The position numbers and the translations under genes were made by a program. The notes under the pieces were generated by a model, which saw only the letters and a list, made by a program, of their open reading frames with translations, was not told the DNA's origin and made no database searches. From SZUA-442 sp963759175 (GTDB taxonomy: Bacteria; Actinomycetota; Acidimicrobiia; Spongiisociales; UBA5794), in the NCBI GenBank assembly GCA_963759175.1, contig CAVWXP010000007.1:62001-126000 (forward strand): a stretch of 64,000 bases of DNA. The letters run 5' to 3'. This document shows positions 53,981 through 62,058 of the stretch, piece after piece. The stretch's first letter is position 1. Each line of letters opens with the position of its first letter.

Positions 53981-54020
53981 GCACATATCGGCACATATGC
54001 ATGCCGCCCTGTTGCCGGTG
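53981..54020 (+). repeat. Island palindromic repeat, copy 5
   Basis: CATAT-CGGCAC-ATATG palindrome with the same loop as copy 2, then GCCGCCCTGTTGCCGGTG aligning to the family right half. Confidence 0.75.
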
Positions 54021-54058
54021 CTGCGCTGCGGTTCAGGTCGAGCGACCATACTGATGTC

Positions 54059-54688
54059 ATGGGTCGACCAAACAGCCGGTGGCGGACCGCTGCAGCGTGT
54101 GTGCTGCTCTCCATGGTCGGTGCTGCGTGTTCGACGGGTATCGCGCCTGAAGAGCTGGTAGAGGACTGGTTCGTCTCGTATGAGTCGGGTGATGCGGCTG
54201 GTTACCAGTCGGTCATGAGTCCCGACATGACCTTCCTGTGCGTCAGCTGTACCTATGACCGAGGAGTCACGACGTACTTCGAACCCGTTGGTGGTGCAGA
54301 GCAGGACGTTCGGGACTCGAGGCTCCTGGCGTTGGGCGACGGCAAGCTCAACCCCGTCTGCGACTCAGACGGTGCTGTCGTCACGTGTGCGACGGAGCGG
54401 ATCAGTGCCTTCGGGTTCTTCACCGATGAGGGTGAGCCGACGCAAACGGATCGAGCAACCTACGAGTTCACCATTTCAGGTGAGACCATTTCCCACCTGA
54501 CCGTCACCCGCGCCTCGACAGGCAACCTCTTCGACTACAGCAAGGTTCAGGACTACCGCATTTGGGTTGAAGACCGCCACCCCGACATGTACGACGACTT
54601 GTTCTTCTTGAACACGATCCTGATCGGCTCGGACGAGCAGTGGCGCACGCATCAGGTTCTGGCCATGGAGTTCTTCGCGAGCAGCTGA
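54059..54688 (+). CDS. Putative lipoprotein, NTF2/SnoaL-like
   Basis: 209 residues. Signal peptide AAACVLLSMVGAACSTG with a good lipobox (VGAAC), then EELVEDWFVSYESGDAAGYQ, the opening helix of NTF2/SnoaL-like folds. Two Cys pairs (LCVSC, and CDSD..VTC) may form disulfides. Probably surface attached; ligand unknown. Sits between palindrome copies 5 and 6. Confidence 0.72.
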   Translation: MGRPNSRWRTAAACVLLSMVGAACSTGIAPEELVEDWFVSYESGDAAGYQSVMSPDMTFLCVSCTYDRGVTTYFEPVGGAEQDVRDSRLLALGDGKLNPVCDSDGAVVTCATERISAFGFFTDEGEPTQTDRATYEFTISGETISHLTVTRASTGNLFDYSKVQDYRIWVEDRHPDMYDDLFFLNTILIGSDEQWRTHQVLAMEFFASS

Positions 54689-54718
54689 CGGACGAGGCTT
54701 CATTTCAGGGTGCTGACT

Positions 54719-54743
54719 GCACACATCGGCGCATATGGGCGGC
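54719..54743 (+). repeat. Island palindromic repeat, copy 6
   Basis: GCACACATCGGCGCATATGG then GCGGC: left half of the family, followed by CTGCGAGTT shared with the left island end. Confidence 0.65.
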
Positions 54744-54761
54744 TGCGAGTTCTGTTCTCAA

Positions 54762-54773
54762 CTAGCGCTGTGC
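54762..54773 (+). repeat. Island end repeat, right copy
   Basis: CTAGCGCTGTGC, identical to 49009-49020; lies 66 bp before the intact tRNA-Arg. Confidence 0.55.
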
Positions 54774-54839
54774 GATGCGCACGACCGTGCACGAGTGACC
54801 ATGACTGCCGGGATACCCGTGGGGTTATGCTCCCGTCAG

Positions 54840-54912
54840 GCCCTCGTAGCTCAGGGGATAGAGCACCGGTTTCCTAAACCGGGTGTCGGAAGTTCGAATC
54901 TTCCCGAGGGCG
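54840..54912 (+). tRNA. tRNA-Arg (CCT anticodon)
   Basis: 73 bases. Acceptor GCCCTCG/CGAGGGC, D arm GCTCAGGGGATAGAGC, anticodon stem CCGGT/ACCGG with loop TTCCTAA (anticodon CCT, codon AGG), T loop GTTCGAATC. No encoded CCA. It is both the right edge of the island and the first member of the 3'-half repeat array. Confidence 0.96.
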
Positions 54913-55227
54913 CTCAAACCGGTGCCCCATCCCAAGGGACCATGCCCATCATGTCCTCCGGACACAGGCACCGGATTCCCCAACCGGGTGTCGGAAGTTC
55001 GAATCCTCCCGAGGGCGCTCAAACCGGTGCCCCATCCCAAGGGACCATGCCCATCATGTCCTCCGGACACAGGCACCGGTTTCCTAAACCGGGTGTCGGA
55101 AGTTCGAATCTTCCCGAGGGCGCTCAAACCGGTGCCCCATCCCAAGGGACCATGCCCATCATGTCCTCCGGACACAGGCACCGGATTCCTAAACCGGGTG
55201 TCGGAAGTTCGAATCTTCCCGAGGGCG
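54863..55227 (+). repeat. Tandem array of tRNA-Arg 3' halves, 105-bp period
   Basis: The last 50 bases of the tRNA (from GCACCGG onward) occur at 54863, 54968, 55073 and 55178, exactly 105 bp apart, joined by three nearly identical 55-bp spacers. Copies differ mainly in the anticodon loop (TTTCCTAAA, ATTCCCCAA, TTTCCTAAA, ATTCCTAAA). Spacers contain a TGTCC-TCC-GGACA hairpin and AAACCGGTGCC, inverse of GGCACCGGTTT at the next copy. Incomplete copies cannot make tRNA. The array resembles repeated att sites. Confidence 0.92.
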
Positions 55228-55291
55228 CATGCCTCACCGATCGCCGAGTGCTCGAACCCTGCCGGCTGCGAGCGCCACCTATCCTGCGTTC

Positions 55292-56499
55292 GTGACGCGG
55301 GATCGGCTGACGGCACTCATCTACGGCATGGCCATCGCCTCTGGGTTCGCCGTGGCGGTACTCGGACCTGCCATGCCCACCCTGCGCAGTGACCTTGACA
55401 TCAGTCGCACCATCGGCGGCCTCCACTTCTCGGCGCTCGCCGGAGGCGCCGTGGTGGCCGGGTTCATCGTCGAGTCGTTGACTCGGATCGCCGGGCGCAG
55501 CCGTGTCTTCTGGCTGGGAGGCGCTGGGATCGCCCTCGGTTCCCTGGTCATCGCGGTCGGCCGCAACCCCGCTACAACCATCACCGGAGCGCTCATCGTC
55601 GGAATCTCAGGGGCGATGATGCTCAGCGTCGCCCAGGCCACGCTGTCGGACAGCCACCCTCGTTCCCGATCGGTCGCCCTGACCGAGCTCCATGCCTCCT
55701 CGAGCTTCGGGACCGTTCTGCCGGCGCTCGTCGTCGGAGCCGTTGTCGCAATGGGTGTGGGGTGGCGGTGGGGCGTCGTAGCCCCCGTAGCGATCATCGC
55801 CATCCTCGCGATCGTCGGGAGGGGCGTCGCCTTCCCACCGATGCCCGGGGGACGCGAACCGAGCCGCATCCCCACCCCTCCCCCGGGCCTATTGGTTCTT
55901 CTGGGCTGCGTTCATCCCGTCCGTCGGCGCCGAATGGTCGATCGGTGCCTGGGGAGCCGGATATCTGGTCGACATCATCGGGACCAGCGCCGGTGCGGCC
56001 GCACTGCTCATGGTCTCCTTCTTCGGCGCGATCGCCCTCGGGCGGTTCATCGGGTCCAGGCTTGCCGGCAGGGTGAGCCCGTTCCGGCTGCTCGTCGGCG
56101 CGACCACCATCGCGCTCGGCTGGGTTCGTCGGGATCGTCGGATCGGTGCAGGTGGCATCCGTGGTCGCAGGGCTGTTCGTGGCGGGACTCGGCATCTCCG
56201 TCGGTTTTCCACTCCTCCTGACCATGGCGATGGACACGGTTCCCCAGCGGCCGGATGAGGCATCGGCACGCACCTTGATCTCGGCAGGCGCCTCGGTGGC
56301 GATCGCTCCGCTCGTCCTCGGAACCCTCGCAGACCGCATCGGGCTCCGCCCGGCCTTCTGGATCGTTCCGCTGCTCCTCCTCGCCCTCATCCTCTTCGCG
56401 GGTGGCGGCCAACGGGCTGCCAGGAACCAGAGACCGCGAGGCACCGGCGCAGCGCTGAATGGGAGCCGATACCAAGGACCGAACGGATCCGGCCTCTGA
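55292..56499 (+). pseudogene. MFS transporter, interrupted by two +1 frameshifts
   Basis: ~402 residues when joined, 12-helix major facilitator. First frame from GTG 55292 (RLTALIYGMAIASGFAVAVL) covers helices 1-6; the second, from about 55885 (YWFFWAAFIPSVGAEWSIGAW), helices 7-9; the third, from about 56122 (VASVVAGLFVAGLGISVGFP), the rest. The shifts lie in a run of five C and a run of three G, each one base too long. The N-terminal PAMPTLRSDLDISRTIGG is a typical MFS loop. Substrate unknown; probably functional if the indels are errors. Ends 1 bp before the convergent ABC gene. Confidence 0.8.
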
Positions 56500-56500
56500 C

Positions 56501-58075
56501 TCAGGAGGCTTCCGCTGAGACGCCGGCCATCATGAGTCCGACCGCCTCTCGGGTGGTCTCATCCGGGTCGACGATGCCCATGATGCGGCCCTCGTACATC
56601 ACGGCGATGCGATCGGACAGGCCGAACACCTCGTCGAGGTCTTCGGAGATCATGAGGATCGCCGTGCAAGCCTCTCGGTGCTCGAGCAGCTTCTGCTGGA
56701 TGAATTCGGCATCGGTGAGGACGTTGCGCTTGTCGATGATGCGTCGATGGATGTACTCGGCAGCACCGATGTCCACGCCACGCGTCGGCTGGGACGCCAC
56801 GATCACCGTCGGCGAAGCGGAGAGCTCCCTCGCAAGGATGAGCTTCTGGATGTTGCCGCCAGACAGCGAGCGACACGCCGTCTCGATCGTCGGTGTGCGG
56901 ACGTCGAAGTCCTCCACCAACTTCTCTGCGTGATCACGGATGGACGGAAAATCGAAGAGGCCACGCTTGAGGTAGTCCGTGCTGCGATGGTCGATCAGCA
57001 GGAGGTTCTCCCACACCGTGAACTCGCCGATGGTGCCCTCACGCATTCGCTCCTCCGGGATGTAGGCAAGACCCGACTGCCTCACCGCCTTTGGCTGGGC
57101 GTTGGTGACGTCCTCACCCTGGATCCTGATCGTCCCGCTCTCGACGCGCCGGATGCCAGCAATGGACTCGGCGAGTTCGCGTTGGCCGTTGCCGGAAACG
57201 CCTGCGATACCGAGGATCTCTCCCTTGCGAACATCGAGATCGACACCGTCGAGGGCGAGCAGGCCGCGGTCACCCATCACGGTGAGACCACGAATCTCGA
57301 GGGCGACGTCGCCGGGTTCAGCGGGGAGTTTCTCGGGGCGAAGCGTCACGGCGCGCCCGACCATCATGTTCGCGAGGCTTTCGCGAGTCGCCGTCTTGGG
57401 ATCGGACTGGCCGACCACCGCACCGTGTCTCAGCACCGTGATGCGATCACTCAGTGCCAAAACCTCATGGAGCTTGTGCGAGATGAAGATGAGGCCGCGT
57501 CCGCCCGCGGTCAACTGGCGGAGGGTTCCGAACAGCTGGTCGACCTCTTGGGGGGTCAGCACGGCTGTCGGTTCGTCCAGGATCAACAGCCTGGCCTCCC
57601 GGTACAGCGCCTTGATGATCTCGACCCGCTGCCGTTCGCCAACCGACAATTGCCAGATGAGAGCCGATGGGTCGATGCCCAGGCCGTACTCGCTGGCGAG
57701 ATCGTCGATCCGCTTCGACACGGCTCCGAGGTCGGTCAGGACTCCGCGGCTCGACTTCAACCCCAGTGCGACGTTCTCGGCGACCGTGAGTGTCGGAACG
57801 AGCATGAAATGCTGATGGATCATCCCGACGCCGTGATCGATGGCCGCTGCAGGGCTGTCGATGTGGACCTGCTCGCCATTGAGGAAGATCTCCCCCTCGT
57901 CAGCGTGGTACAGGCCGTAGAGCACCTTCATCAACGTGCTCTTGCCGGCTCCGTTCTCCCCGAGGAGGGTGTGGACCTCTCCGGCCTCGACGTCGAAGTC
58001 GACGTCGACGTTCGCGACCACGCCGGGGAACCGCTTCGTGATCCCGGTCATCTGCAGCATGGGTGGTGTGGTCAC
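56501..58075 (-). CDS. BMP-type nucleoside/purine ABC importer, ATP-binding protein (double ATPase)
   Basis: 524 residues, two fused ATPase domains as in RbsA/NupA. First half: Walker A GENGAGKST, signature LSVGERQRVEI, Walker B LLILDEPT. The second half has degenerate nucleotide loops GVSGNGQREL and LSGGNIQKL, with ASQPTRG. After that the segment AEYIHRRIIDKRN is followed by a similar AEFIQQKLLEHRE, an apparent 17-residue duplication. Energises import through the two downstream-encoded permeases. Last gene of the operon. Confidence 0.95.
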   Translation of the reverse strand: MTTPPMLQMTGITKRFPGVVANVDVDFDVEAGEVHTLLGENGAGKSTLMKVLYGLYHADEGEIFLNGEQVHIDSPAAAIDHGVGMIHQHFMLVPTLTVAENVALGLKSSRGVLTDLGAVSKRIDDLASEYGLGIDPSALIWQLSVGERQRVEIIKALYREARLLILDEPTAVLTPQEVDQLFGTLRQLTAGGRGLIFISHKLHEVLALSDRITVLRHGAVVGQSDPKTATRESLANMMVGRAVTLRPEKLPAEPGDVALEIRGLTVMGDRGLLALDGVDLDVRKGEILGIAGVSGNGQRELAESIAGIRRVESGTIRIQGEDVTNAQPKAVRQSGLAYIPEERMREGTIGEFTVWENLLLIDHRSTDYLKRGLFDFPSIRDHAEKLVEDFDVRTPTIETACRSLSGGNIQKLILARELSASPTVIVASQPTRGVDIGAAEYIHRRIIDKRNVLTDAEFIQQKLLEHREACTAILMISEDLDEVFGLSDRIAVMYEGRIMGIVDPDETTREAVGLMMAGVSAEAS

Positions 58076-58132
58076 ACGATGCTCCTGGGTTGGTGTCGGG
58101 GAGCCCGGAGGCTCCCCGACATCAACATGTCG

Positions 58133-59104
58133 CTATCCCTGATCCTTGAACCCGTCGACGGCATCATCGCCGAGCTGTTTCACGTCGTCCGGGAGGTCGA
58201 AGGCATCGTTGTACTCGATGACCAGACCATCGTTGGCGAACGTGATCTCGTACGTCGTGCCACCGAGGGTGCCATCGACCACGTTGTTGACGATCTCTTC
58301 CAGGATGTGCTCCCAGTGGTACACCTGGGAGGCAACGACGATGTCCGGGGCGAGGCTCGTCTGGTTCGACTGGGTTCCAAACCACAACACGCCATCCGTC
58401 TTCGCGACGCCCACAGCGCCGACGGTCATCTGGGCCGTGCCGGACATCACGTCGGCACCGTTGCCGATGAGCGACTGTGCTGCCTCGGCGGCCAAAGCAA
58501 CATCGCTGAACGAGTCGATGTAGTTGACATTGACCGTTGCGCTCGGGTTCTGCTTGAGCACGCCAGCCTTGAATCCATCGACGTACAGCTTGGCGTCACC
58601 GACCTCGATCGGACCGACGATGCCAACATTGTTGCTCGCGGAAAGCGCCGCAGCCATGATGCCCATGACCTCGCCGCCCTGATCCGATGCAGCTTCGTAT
58701 GCGTAGACATTCGGCAAGCCGAAGGTGTCCGCTGCCGTGCCCCACGCGAATGACGTCTCGGGGAAGTCGGGAGCGATCTCCTGTAACGAACCGCCATATT
58801 GCGAACCATGGGCGATGACGAGGTCATACCCGTCATTGGCATAGCCGCGGATGGCTACAGCCGCGTCCTCGACGACGAAGGTGCCGTCGGTCACGGCGAC
58901 CTCACCGATCACGCCATCCTCGATGAGCCTGTTGGCCGCATCGACGATCGATTGCGTGAACGCAAGGTCGTTCGATGCGGACGGTGCGACGATCGCGACC
59001 CTGAAGTCATCGCCGCCTCCACTGTCGCTGCTGCATGCAGCTCCAACGAGGGCCAGGACAGCCACCAGGGTGACCACGACAACCGTTCTCTTTCTCAGTC
59101 TCAC
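58133..59104 (-). CDS. BMP-family substrate-binding lipoprotein
   Basis: 323 residues. Signal peptide TVVVVTLVAVLALVGAACSS with lipobox VGAAC, then the periplasmic-binding fold of the basic membrane protein (PnrA/Med) family: FRVAIVAPSASNDLAFTQS, DLVIAHGSQYGG, GIVGPIEVGDAKLYVDGFK, and WFGTQSNQTSLAPDIVVAS. Family members bind nucleosides or purines. It lies between the permease and ATPase genes, each 33-57 bp apart. Confidence 0.93.
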   Translation of the reverse strand: MRLRKRTVVVVTLVAVLALVGAACSSDSGGGDDFRVAIVAPSASNDLAFTQSIVDAANRLIEDGVIGEVAVTDGTFVVEDAAVAIRGYANDGYDLVIAHGSQYGGSLQEIAPDFPETSFAWGTAADTFGLPNVYAYEAASDQGGEVMGIMAAALSASNNVGIVGPIEVGDAKLYVDGFKAGVLKQNPSATVNVNYIDSFSDVALAAEAAQSLIGNGADVMSGTAQMTVGAVGVAKTDGVLWFGTQSNQTSLAPDIVVASQVYHWEHILEEIVNNVVDGTLGGTTYEITFANDGLVIEYNDAFDLPDDVKQLGDDAVDGFKDQG

Positions 59105-59137
59105 GCTCTTCCTCCGTTTCCGAGGCTTGCGCCCCTT

Positions 59138-60070
59138 TCAGTCTGCACGTATGAATGGCTTGGTCAACGCCGACGGTGCCCTGAAGCGGCGTGCGACGAA
59201 GACGAGGGCCAGGATGGTGATGATGGCGGGGAGCATCGCAGCGAGGTTCGACAGCTCCCGGGGAATGACTTCGAGCGTCTTGAGCTCGAGCACGACGGCA
59301 TTCACGAACCCGAAGAGCAGCGCTCCGAGCATGACGCCCATCGGACGCCATGCACCGAAGTAGACGAGGGCGATGGCGATGAATCCAGCTGCGTTCGTGA
59401 GGTTCTGTTGGAAGATGCCGAGCGAGATGGCGAGGACGCCTCCAGCGAGTCCTGCGAGCGTGCCGCCGATCATCTGGGTCACATACCGCACACCGCTCAC
59501 GCTCACACCCAGTGTGTCGGCCGCCTCGGGATGCTCCCCGACGGCTCGCACGTTCATCCCGAAGGTCGTCCGGTTGATGACGAACGTCGCAAGCGGCACA
59601 GCGAGGAACGCCAGGTAGACCGGGATGCTGTGCTCGAAGAACATCTCGCCGATCCACGGGATGCCGGAGAGCACCGGGATCTCGACGACGGGGAAGGTCT
59701 CGATCGGGATCGGTGTGCCGACGAGCTTCTGGAACAGCAGGTCACTCATGCCGAGGCCGAAGAGGTAGATGCCGATGCCGCTGATCCCCTGCTCGGCCTG
59801 CAACGTCACGGCGATCACGGCCGAGATCACACCGAACACGAGCCCAACGACGCCGGCTGCGAGCAGCCCGATCCACGGATTGCCGGTCTTGAGTACGGCG
59901 TAGTACCCGGCGAACGCTCCGAGCAGCATGATGCCGTCGACGCCGAGGTTGAGGACGCCGCTACGTTGGCCGAAGGTCTCCCCCAACGCTGCGAGGAGCA
60001 GGGGCACGGCCAGACGGATGGCCGATGCGATGACCCCGATGAACACGGCGAGGGTGAAGAAATCACTCAC
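59138..60070 (-). CDS. ABC importer permease (branched-chain/nucleoside family), second subunit
   Basis: 310 residues with about eight to nine membrane helices. VPLLLAALGETFGQRSGVLNLGVDGIMLLGAF is the conserved start (seen from residue 22) of the BPD_transp_2 family, with the EAA-like loop NRTTFGMNVRAVGEHPEAAD. It forms the channel with the upstream permease; its ATG overlaps the latter's stop by four bases. Confidence 0.93.
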   Translation of the reverse strand: MSDFFTLAVFIGVIASAIRLAVPLLLAALGETFGQRSGVLNLGVDGIMLLGAFAGYYAVLKTGNPWIGLLAAGVVGLVFGVISAVIAVTLQAEQGISGIGIYLFGLGMSDLLFQKLVGTPIPIETFPVVEIPVLSGIPWIGEMFFEHSIPVYLAFLAVPLATFVINRTTFGMNVRAVGEHPEAADTLGVSVSGVRYVTQMIGGTLAGLAGGVLAISLGIFQQNLTNAAGFIAIALVYFGAWRPMGVMLGALLFGFVNAVVLELKTLEVIPRELSNLAAMLPAIITILALVFVARRFRAPSALTKPFIRAD

Positions 60071-61251
60071 GACGAGTCCTCCTGGTCGAACGAGTGCGTC
60101 AGCCCCGGAGGGGCATCACGAGCGGACCCCATGAGGGCCTCCTCGTCCGGGTCGCCTGCACGATCCTCTTCCGAGCGGTCGTACGAGAGCAACCTCGACC
60201 GATACCGGTCCGCCGCCACTACGAACACGACGACGAGGCCGTTGAGGGCGATGATCAGCGCCGATGGGACCTGGACGGCTCGCTGGAGCGCCTGACCACC
60301 GACGATCAACCCGCCGAACAGGAACGACGCAGGGATCGTCCACAACGGATGGAGACCACCGAAGAGGGCTGCAACGATGCCGTTGAAACCCGCACTGCCG
60401 GTGAATCCGATCGTCGAGCCGTCGGTCACCATGCGATGGCTCTCGGATCCGAAGACCAATACGGCGCCCGCGAGGCCGGCCAGGGCACCCGATAGCGTGA
60501 GTGCGAGGGTGATCGTGCGCTTGACCTTGATCCCCGCGTAGTTCGCCGAATGCTCGGACAGGCCAACGGCTCGGAGTTCGTAGCCGAGCGGCGTGCGCCA
60601 GAGCAGGTAGTAGCAGGCGACCGCAGCGAGGACCGCGATGATCGGTCCGATGTGGAGGCGATCGCCATAGATGATCGGGAGGTCGGCTGCCTCCGGAAGC
60701 CTGGCGGTTTGGGGGATGCGCGTGCCGAGCTCGACCTCGCGGGGATCGATGAGTGGGCCGCGCAACAAGTAGTTCATCAGCTGCACCGCGACGATGTTGA
60801 GCATGATGGTCGAGAGGATCTCGTTCACCCGGTACTGGGCCTTGAGGATGCCGGGAATGAATCCCCAGACCGCTCCGCCGAGGAGGCCGGCACACATCAC
60901 GAGCGGGATCATGACGATCGCCGGCATCGAAGGGAGATAGAGGGCTGCGATCGTGGAGAACAGACCGCCGAGCACCATCTGTCCCTCGGCACCGATATTG
61001 ATGACGTTCGCCCGGAAGGCGATGACGATGCCGACGCCGACGAGTAGCAGCGGTGTCGCCTTGAGGATCGTCGCCACCAGTGCGTCGCCGGAACCGAACG
61101 CACCGACGAACATCTCGACATATCCCTCGATCGGGTCGGCACCGAGGAGCAGGAGCATGACCGCCCCGAACAGGAGTGCGGCGACGACCGCAATGACAGG
61201 AATGGAATACGCGAGGAGACGACGTTGTCGATGCGTGAGGTCGATCGTCAT
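60067..61251 (-). CDS. ABC importer permease (branched-chain/nucleoside family), first subunit
   Basis: 394 residues. BPD_transp_2 permease with FRANVINIGAEGQMVLGGLF and the loop RTPLGYELRAVGLSEHSANYAG. A ~35-residue acidic tail (SYDRSEEDRAGDPDEEALMG) extends past the last helix, unusual but cytoplasmic. First gene of the importer operon; the promoter region 61252-61335 carries operator copy 1. Confidence 0.93.
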   Translation of the reverse strand: MTIDLTHRQRRLLAYSIPVIAVVAALLFGAVMLLLLGADPIEGYVEMFVGAFGSGDALVATILKATPLLLVGVGIVIAFRANVINIGAEGQMVLGGLFSTIAALYLPSMPAIVMIPLVMCAGLLGGAVWGFIPGILKAQYRVNEILSTIMLNIVAVQLMNYLLRGPLIDPREVELGTRIPQTARLPEAADLPIIYGDRLHIGPIIAVLAAVACYYLLWRTPLGYELRAVGLSEHSANYAGIKVKRTITLALTLSGALAGLAGAVLVFGSESHRMVTDGSTIGFTGSAGFNGIVAALFGGLHPLWTIPASFLFGGLIVGGQALQRAVQVPSALIIALNGLVVVFVVAADRYRSRLLSYDRSEEDRAGDPDEEALMGSARDAPPGLTHSFDQEDSS

Positions 61252-61316
61252 CGCAGACCCATCTCAGATTCACACCAGACTCTGGAACCCGATTTCATTA
61301 GAAGCCTGCTATGTAA

Positions 61317-61331
61317 TTGACGAAATGTCAA
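61317..61331. promoter_or_regulatory. Operator copy 1 upstream of importer operon
   Basis: TTGACGAAATGTCAA, a 6-3-6 inverted repeat with one mismatch, between the regulator stop and the permease start. Matches the perfect copy at 62002. Confidence 0.75.
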
Positions 61332-61335
61332 ACCG

Positions 61336-61947
61336 CTAGGTCCGGATCGCGTTCAGGTAGTTGTAGATCGTGATGCGGCTCACCTGCATCAGATCGGCCA
61401 CCTCCTCGATCGACTTCCTCAGCTGGAAGGCTCCCCGCTCATCGAGCATCCGGATCGCGGACTGCTTGCCCGACCGGTCGAGGTCCGGGAGTGGAGCCCC
61501 GAGCTCCTCCTCGATCCGCGAGATCAACGTGTCGAGCGCCTCGGAGAGGGATCCGATGCGCACATAGGCGATGGTCTCTCCATCCCACACGATCGCAACA
61601 TCCATTCGATCGGCGTCCTCGACCGCGACGAGCGAGCTTCCCGTCGCCTCCACCACGGGGCGAATCGCCTCGAGGACGTCGCTCGTGGCTGCCATGGCCA
61701 TCACGAGATCGATCCGCTCGACCACCTGGAACGACACGCGGGTTGCGCCGGCTCCGAGGGCGGCGGTCACGAGGGCAGACACGGCCCGTGCGATGGCGGG
61801 AGCATCACCGCCGATCGTCGTGCCGAAGGCGCCGACATCGGGGTCCATCCCCAACGAACGGACCGCCTCGATGCCCGCTCGCACCGGCGGACCGGGCGAG
61901 CCCTCCGTGAACGGTTCGATGAAGAACTCGGCCAGGTACTCCGCCAC
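61336..61947 (-). CDS. Fusion regulator: DUF77/thiamine-binding-like domain plus YheO-like HTH
   Basis: 203 residues from GTG 61947 with AAGGAG five bases upstream. Residues 1-~85 (FFIEPFTEGSPGPPVRAGIE, MDPDVGAFGTTIGGDA) look like the MTH1187/YkoF ferredoxin-like fold that binds thiamine or small pyrimidines. Residues ~165-203 form the YheO-type HTH (LRKSIEEVADLMQVSRITIYNYL). The operator palindromes at 61317 and 62002 flank it; a TTGACA-18-TAAGGA promoter of this gene overlaps copy 2. Likely a ligand-responsive repressor of the importer and the molybdoenzyme. Confidence 0.78.
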   Translation of the reverse strand: MAEYLAEFFIEPFTEGSPGPPVRAGIEAVRSLGMDPDVGAFGTTIGGDAPAIARAVSALVTAALGAGATRVSFQVVERIDLVMAMAATSDVLEAIRPVVEATGSSLVAVEDADRMDVAIVWDGETIAYVRIGSLSEALDTLISRIEEELGAPLPDLDRSGKQSAIRMLDERGAFQLRKSIEEVADLMQVSRITIYNYLNAIRT

Positions 61948-62001
61948 GGCGTCTCCTTGCTCGATGGTGCCATCGTAGCCGCGAGTTCCTTAGCCAAGCA
62001 G

Positions 62002-62016
62002 TTGACAAAATGTCAA
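62002..62016. promoter_or_regulatory. Operator copy 2 between regulator and molybdoenzyme gene
   Basis: TTGACA-AAA-TGTCAA, perfect 6-3-6 inverted repeat. On the minus strand its TTGACA can serve as the -35 of the regulator gene (TAAGGA 18 bases on), giving autoregulation. It is 43 bp before the molybdoenzyme start. Confidence 0.8.
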
Positions 62017-62058
62017 TGAGGAGGACAAGATGAGGACGACCGCTGAGGAGGTCCGGCG

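Larger units (their letters stand above)
48994..54839. mobile_element. tRNA-Arg-bounded accessory island with palindrome-separated genes
   Basis: 5.85 kb between a tRNA-Arg 5' half and the intact tRNA-Arg(CCT). Base composition is visibly less GC-rich than the flanks. It carries a small protein, PadR plus membrane partner, a lipoprotein, a 711-residue secreted protein and a second lipoprotein. Each is separated from the next by a copy of one palindromic repeat (49116, 49406, 50805, 51462, 53981, 54719). A 12-bp direct repeat CTAGCGCTGTGC sits near both ends (49009, 54762). No integrase, transposase or relaxase is encoded, so it would be mobilised in trans or is a remnant. Confidence 0.75.

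Noticed and set aside
49116..54743. Palindromes as classical integron attC sites
   Set aside because: No RYYYAAC/GTTRRRY end pairs, genes in both orientations and no integrase nearby.
54863..55227. 105-bp repeats as a CRISPR array
   Set aside because: Repeats are tRNA 3' halves, spacers are identical to each other, and no cas genes are present.
54968..55227. Additional functional tRNA-Arg genes in the array
   Set aside because: Copies lack the acceptor 5' strand and D arm, so they cannot fold as tRNA.
13683..56122. Programmed +1 frameshifting as the general explanation
   Set aside because: The seven sites share no slippery motif or downstream structure; homopolymer errors explain them more simply. 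Kept as a finding to test.
56678..58753. 691-codon open frame on the plus strand opposite the ABC ATPase and BMP genes
   Set aside because: Shadow of two clear genes on the other strand, with no recognisable domain.
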